A program made the position numbers and the translations under genes. Shown piece after piece: positions 22,184 through 29,901 of a stretch of DNA of 58,977 nt (the first letter of the stretch is position 1; each line of letters opens with the position of its first letter). The notes under the pieces were generated by a model. That model was not told the origin of the DNA. It saw only the letters and a program-made list of their open reading frames with translations, and ran no database searches. The stretch lies in the NCBI GenBank assembly GCA_030433005.1, contig JAUILQ010000031.1, positions 1-58,977 on the forward strand, in the 5' to 3' direction. Source of the stretch: Alphaproteobacteria bacterium (lineage in GTDB: Bacteria; Pseudomonadota; Alphaproteobacteria; Kiloniellales; DSM-21159).

Positions 22184-22677
22184 CGGCCCTCTCCCTCCCC
22201 AACGGCCCCGGCCGACACGACGCGGAAGCCGGCGAGGGTGTTGACCGCGACCTCGATCCAGACGGCGAGCTGGCGCGCCTGCTCGGTCGTCAGCTCGCGG
22301 TTGACGTCGACCTGCAGGACGTCGTCGCCGAAGGCGTCGGCCAGGGCGCCGGGCTCCTCCGGGTGCTCGTGCCAGGGCGCCGGCCGGCCGGCGGCGAGCA
22401 GCTCGGCGGCGAAGCGGTCGCTGCCGGTTGGATGGACGATCCGGGGCGGATGGAAGATCCGCGGCGGGTGGACGATCCCGGACGCGTCGGCGGGACGGGG
22501 CGGCAGCCAGTGGCACTCGCAGCGGCCGGCGAGGCCGTGCAGGCGCTCGCGGACGTTCTGCAGCGCGTTGGGGCCGTCCAGCTCGCAGGGGCCGGCGGCC
22601 TTGAGCTTGTCGATCAGCTCCTCGAGTTCGAGCAGCTCGACGCGGAGGCGCCGGTGCAGCTTCTGCTGGCGGGTCAT
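22177..22677 (-). CDS. hypothetical phage protein with tandem HPPR repeat
   Basis: A 166-residue protein. Residues 1-45 are helical (RRLRVELLELEELIDKLKAAG); a middle linker has three 6-residue repeats IVHPPR, IFHPPR, IVHPTG from an 18-bp tandem DNA repeat; the rest includes TTEQARQLAVWIEVAVNTLAGFR. The DVNRELTTEQARQLAVWIE part resembles short phage proteins of unknown role. Starts on an ATGA overlap. Confidence 0.6.
   Translation of the reverse strand: MTRQQKLHRRLRVELLELEELIDKLKAAGPCELDGPNALQNVRERLHGLAGRCECHWLPPRPADASGIVHPPRIFHPPRIVHPTGSDRFAAELLAAGRPAPWHEHPEEPGALADAFGDDVLQVDVNRELTTEQARQLAVWIEVAVNTLAGFRVVSAGAVGEGEGRC
22430..22483. repeat. 18-bp tandem repeat, three copies
   Basis: Units at 22430, 22448 and 22466 share GGATGGACGATCC-like sequence with a few changes. 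They lie in the coding sequence of the minus-strand 166-residue protein and keep its frame, giving the HPPR repeats. Confidence 0.75.
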
Positions 22678-23312
22678 CGCAGGTCCTTTCCGGCCGCTGC
22701 CGGCCGTGTCGCGAAGTGGAGCTCCAGGAGGTCGAGGGCGGCCGGCGGCGGGGCGCCGCGGCCGGGGCCGGCCCAGGTCAGGCGCTCGATGCGCAGCAGG
22801 GGGCGCGGCAGCGGAGGCTGCGGCCGAACGCCGTTCGGCGGGGTCTCGGGCGCCAGGGCCTCGGGCGCGAGGGCTTCGGGCAGGCCGGCGAGCGCCCGGT
22901 GGGCGAGGGCGTGGCGCGGCAGCGCGACCAGCCGCTCGCCGATCGCCGGCTTGCCGACGTAGCGGGCCCACAGCAGGCAGAGCAGCCGCCCCCAGGGCAG
23001 CGGCGCGCCCGCCCGCCCCTCGCCTCCCGCCCCGGTCGCCGGGCCCGGCCGGGGCACCGGCGCGCCGCAGGCGAGGCAGAGGGCGCCGAGGATCTCGACC
23101 CGGGGCGCGGCGCCCGCCGGCCGGCGGATCTCGCCGAAGAGCTGCAGGACGTTGGCCGGCGAGTGGCGGCAGGCCGCCGGGTCGCCGAGCGGGTCGAGGA
23201 TCCGGCGCGGCTTGGGGCCGGGCCGCGGGCGGCGCGCGGCTTCGGCGCCGACTTCTGGAGCGGCCGCGATGGGCGTCGGGGCGGGCTCGGCGGGTGCGAG
23301 GCGGGCGGTCAC
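22674..23312 (-). CDS. hypothetical phage protein
   Basis: A 212-residue Pro/Ala/Arg-rich protein (GTG start overlapping the previous stop as GTGA). A central CLACGAPVP could be half a zinc site, and WGRLLCLLWARYVGKPAIGERLVALP is a hydrophobic conserved-looking block. A repeated ALAPEALAPE precedes the end. No family recognised. Confidence 0.55.
   Translation of the reverse strand: MTARLAPAEPAPTPIAAAPEVGAEAARRPRPGPKPRRILDPLGDPAACRHSPANVLQLFGEIRRPAGAAPRVEILGALCLACGAPVPRPGPATGAGGEGRAGAPLPWGRLLCLLWARYVGKPAIGERLVALPRHALAHRALAGLPEALAPEALAPETPPNGVRPQPPLPRPLLRIERLTWAGPGRGAPPPAALDLLELHFATRPAAAGKDLR
22824..22838. repeat. dispersed palindrome CCGAAC-N3-GTTCGG, copy 2
   Basis: Exact copy with centre GCC, inside the 212-residue hypothetical gene. 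Here the reading frame differs from other genic copies (it encodes NGV rather than ERGS), so conservation acts on DNA. Confidence 0.85.
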
Positions 23313-23548
23313 GGCAGCGCCCTCCCCTCGCCGGCCGCGGCCGGGCTCGCCCCGTAATGCCGCAGCAGGGTGCGGCGGGCGGCGTCGGCCACGGCCGGCG
23401 GCATGCCGGGGGCCTGGGCGAGCTGGTGCAGGACGCGGCTCGCGGTCTCCAGGCTGGCGGGGCGCGGGTGGCGGCGGGCGAGGATGCTCGCCGCCTCCCA
23501 ATAGAGCCGGGTCCAGCCCTCGCGGGGCGAGGTCGGGGTGGGCATCAT
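23309..23548 (-). CDS. small phage protein
   Basis: A 79-residue protein, MMPTPTSPREGWTRLYWEAASIL, with helical segments and no recognised domain. Its ATG overlaps the previous stop (ATGA) and its stop overlaps the next start. Confidence 0.55.
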   Translation of the reverse strand: MMPTPTSPREGWTRLYWEAASILARRHPRPASLETASRVLHQLAQAPGMPPAVADAARRTLLRHYGASPAAAGEGRALP

Positions 23549-23778
23549 CGCGGGTGCCTTTCGTCGTCTGCCGCCGGCCGGGCCAGCTGGCGGACCTGGC
23601 CGAGGGCGTTCTGCAGGGAGCGGCCGCGCGCGCGGCGCGGCAGGTTCACGACGTGGGCGCAGCCGTCGAGGCGGCAGCGGAGGCAGGCCTTGCCGGCGCG
23701 CTCGCGCCGCTCGATGGCGGTGGCGCCGATGCGCTCGAGCGCGCGCACCATCGCGTTCTCGACCTCGCGCGCGTTCAT
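23545..23778 (-). CDS. small basic phage protein, possibly HicA-like fold
   Basis: A 77-residue protein: helix MNAREVENAMVRALERIG, strands around GKACLRCRLDGCAHVVNLPRR, then helix RSLQNALGQVRQLA. The helix-strand-strand-helix order and VVNLPRR recall HicA/dsRBD-like small phage proteins, but the catalytic His is not evident. Weak assignment. Confidence 0.5.
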   Translation of the reverse strand: MNAREVENAMVRALERIGATAIERRERAGKACLRCRLDGCAHVVNLPRRARGRSLQNALGQVRQLARPAADDERHPR

Positions 23779-24053
23779 GGCGCCGCCTCGACGTCGTCGG
23801 CCGTCGGCTCCGCCGCGAGCAGCCGCTCGGCGCGGACCTGGCAGGCGGCATCGCCCTGCAGGGCGCGGCAGAGCAGCCGCGCGTCCGCGAGGCGATCGAT
23901 GACTGCCAGGGCCACCACCGCGCTCTCGACGGTCGGGGCTGTCTTCGCGAGCCGGTGCAGCTCCGTGAGGCTCACCTTCTCCAGGATCAGCAGCACGGCG
24001 GAGATCTCCGCGTGCAGCGGCTGCGGCAGGGTCATGGCGGGGTCGGCCATCAC
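23775..24053 (-). CDS. hypothetical phage protein
   Basis: A 92-residue, probably all-helical protein (SAVLLILEKVSLTELHRLAK, VALAVIDRLADARLLCRALQ). Directly follows the ParB-like gene with an ATGA overlap. Not recognised. Confidence 0.6.
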   Translation of the reverse strand: MMADPAMTLPQPLHAEISAVLLILEKVSLTELHRLAKTAPTVESAVVALAVIDRLADARLLCRALQGDAACQVRAERLLAAEPTADDVEAAP

Positions 24054-27007
24054 GCGCCCTCCCCGTCTTCGGCGTCGCCGTCCTCGGCCCGCTCGTCCTG
24101 GCGGCGCAGGAAGAGCGGGCGGACGTCGCGGTCGAAGGCCTCGTCGGCGGCGGTGCGCCGCGGCCGGACCGGGCCGCCGAGGCCGAGGGCGGGCAGCTCC
24201 TCGGCGGTGGCGAAATGGAAGGGAGCCGGGAGCCAGTCGCGCGCCTCGCCGGCCGTCTCCAGGTGCTCCAGGATCATGGCGATCGCGTCGGCCTTCTTGG
24301 TCGAGGCCGCGACCTTGACCGCGCCGACCTCGCCGGCGATCGCCTGCAGAGTCGCCTTGCTGCAGCCCTCCAGGTAGTCGCGCGACAGGGCGTAGGGCTC
24401 GGGCTCGCTCGCCGCCGGGTCGCTCCAGGCGTGGCGGACGTCGACCCCGAGGATCTCGGCGAGGGCGACGACCTCGGCATCGTCGCCGGGGGCGCCGTCG
24501 TAGCCGTGAAGGCTGACGATCTGAGAGGCGACGGCCGCGCAGAACAGGCGGTTGAGCTGGTCGGCCGGCAGGGCGACGAGGGCGCGCAGCAGCGCGTCGG
24601 TGTCCCTGTCCCGGTAGCCGTTCGTCTTGGGCTGCAGCCGCCCGTGATCGTGCTCGTTGCGGCGCTCAAGCTCGACCAGGTCGCCGAGCGCGGGCGCCAG
24701 CTCGGCGAAGACGGCGGCGGTCGCCGGGCTGCTGTAGTGGTTCTCCGGCGCCATCTGCTCGTCGCGCCGGATCCGCAGCGCCCGGTCGTAGCCGCCGTAG
24801 CGGCGGATCACCTCCAGCGTCACCAGCGCCTTGCAGACGTCCTGGCGCTTGCGGGCGGCGTCGCGCAGGGCGTGGGTCTTGATCCGCTTGGCGATCAGCA
24901 GGGCGCCCTTCGTCGGCAGGTGCGCCAGGGGCCCCTTGTCGTCGTCGGCCGAACCGGGTTCGGCGCCGGCGGTCGTCGCCGGCGTCTCCGGCGGGATCGC
25001 CAGCGCCTTGTCCGCTTCCGCGAGGTAGGGCTCGATCGCCGTCAGCATCGCCGCGACGCGGAGCGGCGGGTGCCAGCTCTGGCGGGCGACTAACTTGGCG
25101 AGCGTCGCGGCCGCGGCGGCGATGGCCGCCTCGCGCGTCGGGAAGGCCGGGTTGTCGGTGCGCAGGTCGGGCCGGGTCGTCCCGTGGGACTGCTGGATCC
25201 GATGCGCCGTAGCAGCGCGCCAGCCGTCCTCGCCCTCGGCCAGATCGAAGGCGAGGTAGAGCCCGCCGTCGTCGAGCGCGACGACCGTCTCGGCGGGCTT
25301 GATCCGGCCGTCCGGGGACACCCAGCCGGCCGGGGCGTGGGCGTGCAGCCAGCGGGTCATCGCCCAGTCGTCGAGCGAGTGGCGCACCAGCGCCTCGAAG
25401 AGCCCGAAGAGCGAGACGTCCGGCTCGCGCAGGAGCGCCTGGTCGCCGGCCGCGTCGGCGGCGCCGGCGAGCGCCTCCTTCTCGGTGTCCTCGAGCGCTT
25501 CGCCGACCGCCTCGAAGCCCGGCGCCGTGGCCCGCACGACGCAGGCGAAGGCGTTGCCGAGGCGGGTGGTCTCGGCCGCGAGGCGCTGGCCGGTCTCGGC
25601 GTCCTCCCACAGGACCTCTCTCTGCGTCGCCGCCGGCGTTGCGTCCTCGCGGCCCCAGGCCTCGAGCTCGCCGGCGGCCTTCTTGAGGTAGGCGGCGGTG
25701 GCCTCGACCAGGGTCAGGGTCGAGAGGCGCTGGCAGATCGCGGCCAGGGCCTCGGCCTCCTCGACGCTCTCGACGTCGCCGAGCACGCCGGCCACCGCGT
25801 CGAGCAGGTGCTCGATCGCGTCGGACTGGGCGGCCATCGTGACGCCGCGGCGGCCGCTGGCGCGGGCGAATTCGCCGTCGCCGTGGAAGATCGCCAGCTC
25901 GGCGCCGAAGCTGCCGTCGGCGTAGCTGCGGTAGGTCGCCTCCAGGCTCCAGCCGCCGCCCTGCTCCAGGGTCTTCAGCTGGGGCGGCGCGATCTCGGCG
26001 TTCGGGTCGGTGGCCGCGTCGGCGGTCGGGCCCTCGGCCCCCTCCCCGGCCCCGTCAGCGCCACCCGCCGGCGCCTCGACCTCGCGGCGCTCGGAGACCG
26101 CGAGGCGGGCGCCGGTGAAGGAGAGGTCGCCGGCCTCGTAGGCCTGGCGCAGCTCGGGCGGCAGGCGGTCGGCGATGGCCAGGTGCTGCTGCACCGTGCG
26201 CTCGTTGAGGCCGGTGCGGCGCGAGATCGCGGCTCCGTCCAGCTGGTGGGTGTCGCGCAGGTCCTGCAGCGCGGCGGTCAGCTCCCAGCCCTTGAGGTCC
26301 TCGCGCTGCACGTTCTCGACGATCGCCGAGACGGCCTCGCCCACGGGATCGGCCGGGTAGAGCTGCACCGGCACGCGGCTGCCCGGGAAGGCGGCCTGGA
26401 AGGCGGCCTTGCGGGTCTTGTCGGCGGCCAGCAGGCGGGCGGCGCGCAGCCGGCGCTCGCCGGCGATCAGGCGGTAGCGGCCGGGCTCGCCGGCGTGCCG
26501 CGTGCCGGCCGCGACCACCCACAGCGGGGTCTTGAGGCCGTCGACCGCGATGGAATCGGCCAGCTCGGCGAGCTTGGCCTCGTCGAAGAGCTTGCGCGGG
26601 TTGTTGCCGGCCTCGATGGCGTCGAGCGGCACGCGCAGGAAGCGCGAGGCGCTGGGGCCCTCGTCCTCACCGCCGGCGAGGAAGGCGTCGAGCGTGACCT
26701 GCAGGTGCTCGGCCAGGGCGGCCGCGCTGTCGACCGCGAGCGTCTTGGTCGAGCCCTCGGCCAGGAAGCGCGACAGCATCGGCTGGTCGAGGCCGGTGGC
26801 GCGCGCGAGGCCGGTGATGCTGGCGCCGGGGGTTTTCGCGAGATGGCGGCGCAGCAGGCCGCGCGGCTTGTTCCAGTCGAGGCCGGCGGTGGTGGCGGGG
26901 CTGGCGGGCTTGGTCTTGGCGGCCGGGGCCTTGCGGCTCGACTGGGCGGCCTTGGTCGCCTTGGGGGCCTTGCGGGAAGAGACGGGGGCGGCGGATCCGT
27001 CGGGCAT
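24050..27007 (-). CDS. large ParB/KorB-like DNA-binding protein
   Basis: A 985-residue protein. A lambda-repressor-like HTH near residues 60-85 (SITGLARATGLDQPMLSRFL) precedes a ParB nuclease/CTPase fold at about 105-240 with RYRLIAGERRLRAARLL near 183 and ENVQREDL near 231, then a KorB/ParB HTH at 260-285 (ISRRTGLNERTVQQHLAIADRLP). A long extension follows, ending in a SAP-like segment near 876-912. Most ParB proteins have 250-400 residues, so this is a phage/plasmid-type large form. It could bind palindromic sites to partition, silence or regulate phage DNA. No ParA is present. Start has GGAAGGGAG eight bases upstream. First gene of the leftward operon. Confidence 0.85.
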   Translation of the reverse strand: MPDGSAAPVSSRKAPKATKAAQSSRKAPAAKTKPASPATTAGLDWNKPRGLLRRHLAKTPGASITGLARATGLDQPMLSRFLAEGSTKTLAVDSAAALAEHLQVTLDAFLAGGEDEGPSASRFLRVPLDAIEAGNNPRKLFDEAKLAELADSIAVDGLKTPLWVVAAGTRHAGEPGRYRLIAGERRLRAARLLAADKTRKAAFQAAFPGSRVPVQLYPADPVGEAVSAIVENVQREDLKGWELTAALQDLRDTHQLDGAAISRRTGLNERTVQQHLAIADRLPPELRQAYEAGDLSFTGARLAVSERREVEAPAGGADGAGEGAEGPTADAATDPNAEIAPPQLKTLEQGGGWSLEATYRSYADGSFGAELAIFHGDGEFARASGRRGVTMAAQSDAIEHLLDAVAGVLGDVESVEEAEALAAICQRLSTLTLVEATAAYLKKAAGELEAWGREDATPAATQREVLWEDAETGQRLAAETTRLGNAFACVVRATAPGFEAVGEALEDTEKEALAGAADAAGDQALLREPDVSLFGLFEALVRHSLDDWAMTRWLHAHAPAGWVSPDGRIKPAETVVALDDGGLYLAFDLAEGEDGWRAATAHRIQQSHGTTRPDLRTDNPAFPTREAAIAAAAATLAKLVARQSWHPPLRVAAMLTAIEPYLAEADKALAIPPETPATTAGAEPGSADDDKGPLAHLPTKGALLIAKRIKTHALRDAARKRQDVCKALVTLEVIRRYGGYDRALRIRRDEQMAPENHYSSPATAAVFAELAPALGDLVELERRNEHDHGRLQPKTNGYRDRDTDALLRALVALPADQLNRLFCAAVASQIVSLHGYDGAPGDDAEVVALAEILGVDVRHAWSDPAASEPEPYALSRDYLEGCSKATLQAIAGEVGAVKVAASTKKADAIAMILEHLETAGEARDWLPAPFHFATAEELPALGLGGPVRPRRTAADEAFDRDVRPLFLRRQDERAEDGDAEDGEGA
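24949..24963. repeat. dispersed palindrome CCGAAC-N3-GTTCGG, copy 3
   Basis: Exact copy with centre CGG, inside the ParB-like gene in a Gly/Ala/Asp-rich linker, encoding AEPGSA. Confidence 0.85.
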
Positions 27008-27215
27008 GGGGTGGGCTCCCTTCCGGTGGCGGAAGCGGAGCGGGGCGAGCGTCGGCGGGTCTCGGCTGCGGGCCCGGAGGCCCCTGGTGTTGGCCAGGTG
27101 GGCAAGTCGACCCCAGGGTAAGGTCGCTGGCCGCCCGGCGCCGCAGCGTGGATCCTCCCTCGGCTCGCCCCTCCCCTTCCGCTGAACGTCCGCGGCGGGA
27201 CCACCCCGCCGGACA

Positions 27216-27230
27216 CCGAACCGCGTTCGG
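27216..27230. repeat. dispersed palindrome CCGAAC-N3-GTTCGG, copy 4
   Basis: Exact copy with centre CGC, in the leader upstream of the ParB-like gene. Its place between promoter and gene would suit autoregulation if the ParB-like protein binds it. Confidence 0.85.
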
Positions 27231-27242
27231 CGGAAGCGACAA

Positions 27243-27256
27243 TGCACTTTTCTCAT
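27243..27256. promoter_or_regulatory. candidate repressor operator, left copy
   Basis: TGCACTTTTCTCAT matches TGCGCTTTTCTCAT at 28261-28274 in 13 of 14 bases. These are the only two copies I found, one in each control region around the CI-type repressor gene. Confidence 0.55.
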
Positions 27257-27265
27257 ATTTCTGAC

Positions 27266-27282
27266 AAGCGCAAAACGCGCTT
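27266..27282. promoter_or_regulatory. inverted repeat in leftward promoter region
   Basis: AAGCGC, five bases (AAAAC), GCGCTT: a perfect six-base dyad overlapping the presumed -35 box for leftward transcription. A possible regulator site. Confidence 0.5.
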
Positions 27283-27389
27283 TCTGGTTGACGCCAGCAG
27301 CGATTACCGCCGGCGGCCGGCTGGCCAACGTGGAGAAACTGTGGAAATCCGGGGGTCTCCGGCCCGCTACAGGCCGGGAGCGCGCGCGA

Positions 27390-28166
27390 TCAGCCCGGCA
27401 CCTGGGCCAGCACGACGGCCCCCAGCAGCTCGGCCGGGTCGTCGGGTCGCGGCTCGTAGTCGATCGCCGTGCCCGGGCCGGCCGTCGCCGTCACGAAGGC
27501 GCGCTCATAGTGACCGGCGCCCGCCGCCGCGTGCTGAAGCGCCACAGAGCTCGCCACCTTCCGGCTCGAGCTGCGCAAGACCACCTGCAGGTCTCCGGCC
27601 ACGGCCTGCAACAGGCCGACCAGCACGTCCTGCGCCCGGCCGTCCTCCCGGCTCTCCCGGAAGCGCCTGATGACGACACGGTCGCCGACCGCCAGCGGGC
27701 GGCCGAGCTCGGCCAGGCTATCGACACGCCGGACGACCAGGATGCTCCCGGCCGGATAGAGCTTGTCGGCGCTGTCGTCGGCGACGACCGCCGCAAAGCA
27801 GCCGTCCGGCCGCTCGAGGGAGCCGGCGATCGGCAGCTGGCCCGGCAGGCCGGCGAGCGAGAGGCCGGGCCCGTCCTCGAAGGCGATCCGCTCGCGCAGC
27901 GGCACCATCGCCAAGCCACCCGGGTCGCCGCTGAGCAGCTGCGCCGCCGAGCACTGGAGCGCGTGGGCCAGGCGGAAGATCTCGTGAACCTTGGCGGCGC
28001 GCTTGCCGGTCTCCAGGCGCGTGACCTGGCTCTGCTCCCAGCCCATCCGCTCGGCCAGCTCGGCCTGGGTCATGCCGATGCGGCGGCGCTGCGCGCGCAC
28101 CGCCTCGGCGAATCGCTCGTTGGCGTCGGGATCGACCTGGGCGTCTGGCACATCGGAAGACGACAT
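27390..28166 (-). CDS. CI-type phage repressor (HTH plus S24-like peptidase domain)
   Basis: A 258-residue protein starting MSSSDVPDAQ. Residues 18-75 are an XRE helix-turn-helix (RRRIGMTQAELAERMGWEQSQVTRLETGKR); the C-terminal part is an S24-like domain (ADDSADKLYPAGSILVVRRV, then VGDRVVIRRF). The strict LexA Ser is not obvious in this alignment: ADDSADKLYPAGS has Ser at the expected turn. It should maintain lysogeny and control the divergent Cro-like gene and the leftward ParB operon. ATG at 28166 avoids an upstream extension into the promoter region. Confidence 0.85.
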   Translation of the reverse strand: MSSSDVPDAQVDPDANERFAEAVRAQRRRIGMTQAELAERMGWEQSQVTRLETGKRAAKVHEIFRLAHALQCSAAQLLSGDPGGLAMVPLRERIAFEDGPGLSLAGLPGQLPIAGSLERPDGCFAAVVADDSADKLYPAGSILVVRRVDSLAELGRPLAVGDRVVIRRFRESREDGRAQDVLVGLLQAVAGDLQVVLRSSSRKVASSVALQHAAAGAGHYERAFVTATAGPGTAIDYEPRPDDPAELLGAVVLAQVPG

Positions 28167-28260
28167 GACCCGCAGTTTCGGGCGAGGCCTCGAAACCGGC
28201 ACGGGCGCAAAGCGCTGGAGGGTGGGCGCTGGTTCAGTCACTTTCTTGTTGACGATGATA

Positions 28261-28274
28261 TGCGCTTTTCTCAT
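28261..28274. promoter_or_regulatory. candidate repressor operator, right copy
   Basis: TGCGCTTTTCTCAT lies in the divergent region between the repressor and the Cro-like gene. A rightward promoter TTGACG (28249-28254), 17 bases, CATTCT (28272-28277) would be covered by it. On the minus strand TATCAT (28260-28255) is a good -10 for the repressor gene. Confidence 0.55.
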
Positions 28275-28309
28275 TCTCGGCACCCCACCAGATCTTGAGG
28301 CGCCGAGTC

Positions 28310-28606
28310 ATGGAAGCGCAAGACGTCGTGCCAGACCCCACTAGCGGTAGCCCCGCGGAGAAGCCACCGCGCTTGGCTCTCCGGCAAGCGCGGCGCGCGG
28401 CGCGGGTCACCCAGGCGGCGCTGGCCGAGCAGCTCGGCCTTCACCAGTCGACCCTGTCGCGGATCGAAGCCGGCGCCGGCGCCTCCAAGGGCGCGGCAAT
28501 GGCGATCCGGACCTGGCTCGCCGAGCAGGGCGTCGAGACGCCGCTCGAGGAGTGGCTGCTGCCAGCCGAGGCGGGCGAGTCCGCTCCGGCGGGAGGCGAA
28601 GAATGA
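28310..28606 (+). CDS. Cro-like XRE-family regulator
   Basis: A 98-residue protein with one helix-turn-helix: ARVTQAALAEQLGLHQSTLSRIEAG, followed by AAMAIRTWLAEQG. Divergent from the CI-type repressor, the usual place of cro. ATG at 28310 has TTGAGG 11 bases upstream. By position it should repress the repressor gene during lytic growth. Confidence 0.75.
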   Translation: MEAQDVVPDPTSGSPAEKPPRLALRQARRAARVTQAALAEQLGLHQSTLSRIEAGAGASKGAAMAIRTWLAEQGVETPLEEWLLPAEAGESAPAGGEE

Positions 28607-28614
28607 GCCCGCGG

Positions 28615-28911
28615 CTATCGCCCCGACTTGGAGGGGTCGACCTGGCGGGTCTGGCTCTTGCCGCAGCCCTCGCAGGTCAGGGTGTGGGTCTGCAGCCCGA
28701 GCTTGCCGAAATGCCGGTCCGGCTGGATGTCGGTCACCTTCAGCGTGCCGCCGCAGAGCAAGCAGCTCTCCGCCACCGGCCGCGCCGCCAGCTCCGCCTC
28801 CAGCGCCTCTACCCGACGCTCCAGCGCCGCCACCCGATCCGGCAGGGCGCGCAGCGCTTTCCACAGCGGGATCTGTTCCAGCAGCCGCGTGAGGTCACCG
28901 ATGGTCGACAT
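28615..28911 (-). CDS. small coiled-coil and zinc-ribbon protein
   Basis: A 98-residue protein: an N-terminal coiled coil (DRVAALERRVEALEAELAAR) and a CLLCGG ... CEGCGK pair that could bind zinc. Stop codons nearly touch those of the Cro-like gene, with which it converges. Its 5' end overlaps the 5' end of the next plus-strand gene by 11 bases. This type of small phage protein is often found by regulators; function unknown. Confidence 0.65.
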   Translation of the reverse strand: MSTIGDLTRLLEQIPLWKALRALPDRVAALERRVEALEAELAARPVAESCLLCGGTLKVTDIQPDRHFGKLGLQTHTLTCEGCGKSQTRQVDPSKSGR

Positions 28912-29491
28912 TAGGCACGCCCCCGACAGCTTCTCCCTGCACACGGCAAGGTACCCAGCGCCCGGAGAGGCGTCGAGAGCGGACCTCCGCGGGGTCAACG
29001 GCGGGCTCTGTGCCGGCGGCCTCGTCTGGCTCACGGTCTATCAGCACGACGGTTCGGCAGGGTTGCTGCTCACGCCGAACGAGACCGAGGCCCTGGCACA
29101 GACCCTCTCGGAGCTCGCCGACCAGGCCCGCGCGCAAGAAGGTGAAGGCGGCCTGCAGAGCGATCGCGCCGGCCGGCTCGCGGCCGTGCGCGATGTCATC
29201 GCCGAGCGGCGGCGGCAGATCGAGGTGGAGGGCTGGACACCGGAGCACGACGACCAGCACCAGGGCCGCGATCTCCCGCGCGCCGCGATCTCCTACTGCA
29301 TGTCGGCGGCCGCAAGCTTTTACACCGTGCTCAGCGAACCGCCGAGCTGGTGGCCGTGGGATCACTCCTGGTGGAAGCCCAAGACGCGGCGTCAGGACCT
29401 GGTCCGCGCCGGCGCCCTGATCCTGGCGGAGATTGAACGGCTCGACCGACAGGCGGCTGCCGAACCCGGTTCGGCGGGAGGCGGGCGATGA
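28901..29491 (+). CDS. phage protein with conserved WTPEHDD motif
   Basis: A 196-residue protein. The C-terminal domain carries DVIAERRRQIEVEGWTPEHDDQH, then AAISYC, PWDHSWWKPKTRRQDLVRAGALILAEIERLDR, a pattern very common in temperate phage early regions but without known activity. The N-terminal part has LLLTPNETEALAQTL. ATG at 28901 is the only ATG upstream of the conserved part, preceded by GAGG. The tail encodes EPGSAGGGR from a copy of the dispersed palindrome. Confidence 0.8.
   Translation: MVDIRHAPDSFSLHTARYPAPGEASRADLRGVNGGLCAGGLVWLTVYQHDGSAGLLLTPNETEALAQTLSELADQARAQEGEGGLQSDRAGRLAAVRDVIAERRRQIEVEGWTPEHDDQHQGRDLPRAAISYCMSAAASFYTVLSEPPSWWPWDHSWWKPKTRRQDLVRAGALILAEIERLDRQAAAEPGSAGGGR
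29460..29474. repeat. dispersed palindrome CCGAAC-N3-GTTCGG, copy 5
   Basis: Exact copy with centre CCG at the 3' end of a gene, immediately before GGCGGGAGG, which serves as ribosome site for the next gene. Confidence 0.85.
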
Positions 29492-29901
29492 CGGCGGTGC
29501 GGGTGCTGGACGGCGGGCGCATCGAGGTCGCTGAGGCCGAGGGGCCGACGGCCTGGCTCAGCGCCGACCAGGCCGAGGAAGCGGCGGCGCGGCTGGCGCG
29601 GCGGATCCGCATTGCCGAGGCCGACGGCCGCGGGGAGCGGACGTGCTGCACTCTGCCCTGCCTCGCCGAGCCGGTTTTCGGCGGCGACCGCAGCGGAGAG
29701 TTCGTCTACGCGGGACCGACCGACTGCCTGCGCCAGTTCGCGATCGCGCTGCTGCAGGCGGCCGGCGCGGTGCGGGCGCAGGAGCGCGCGGCCGGCCATG
29801 CCGCAGCCGACGCGGCCGCCGTCGAGCGGGCGGCGGAGCGGCAGCGCCGGCGCGGGCAGCTGGGCCCGCTGCACCCGGCGATCCCGGCGGGCGGCCTCTG
29901 A
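29488..29901 (+). CDS. hypothetical phage protein
   Basis: A 137-residue protein starting MTAVRVLDGGRIEVAEAEG, with a helical AWLSADQAEEAAARLARRIR block and an Arg-rich tail. Start overlaps the previous stop (ATGA). Not recognised. Confidence 0.65.
   Translation: MTAVRVLDGGRIEVAEAEGPTAWLSADQAEEAAARLARRIRIAEADGRGERTCCTLPCLAEPVFGGDRSGEFVYAGPTDCLRQFAIALLQAAGAVRAQERAAGHAAADAAAVERAAERQRRRGQLGPLHPAIPAGGL

Larger units (their letters stand above)
27008..27389. promoter_or_regulatory. early leftward control region
   Basis: A 382-base gene-free stretch between the ParB-like gene and the repressor gene. Reading leftward it holds a hairpin just past the repressor stop (CCGGCC and GGCCGG at 27359-27377, without a T-run), a 6-6 inverted repeat, a possible promoter (TTGTCA, 17 bases, CATTGT on the minus strand, 27267 to 27239), the operator-like motif at 27243 and a copy of the dispersed palindrome at 27216. 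Confidence 0.6.

Noticed and set aside
23545..23778. HicA toxin of a HicAB pair
   Set aside because: Fold pattern is only suggestive, the active histidine is not evident and no HicB-like partner is adjacent.
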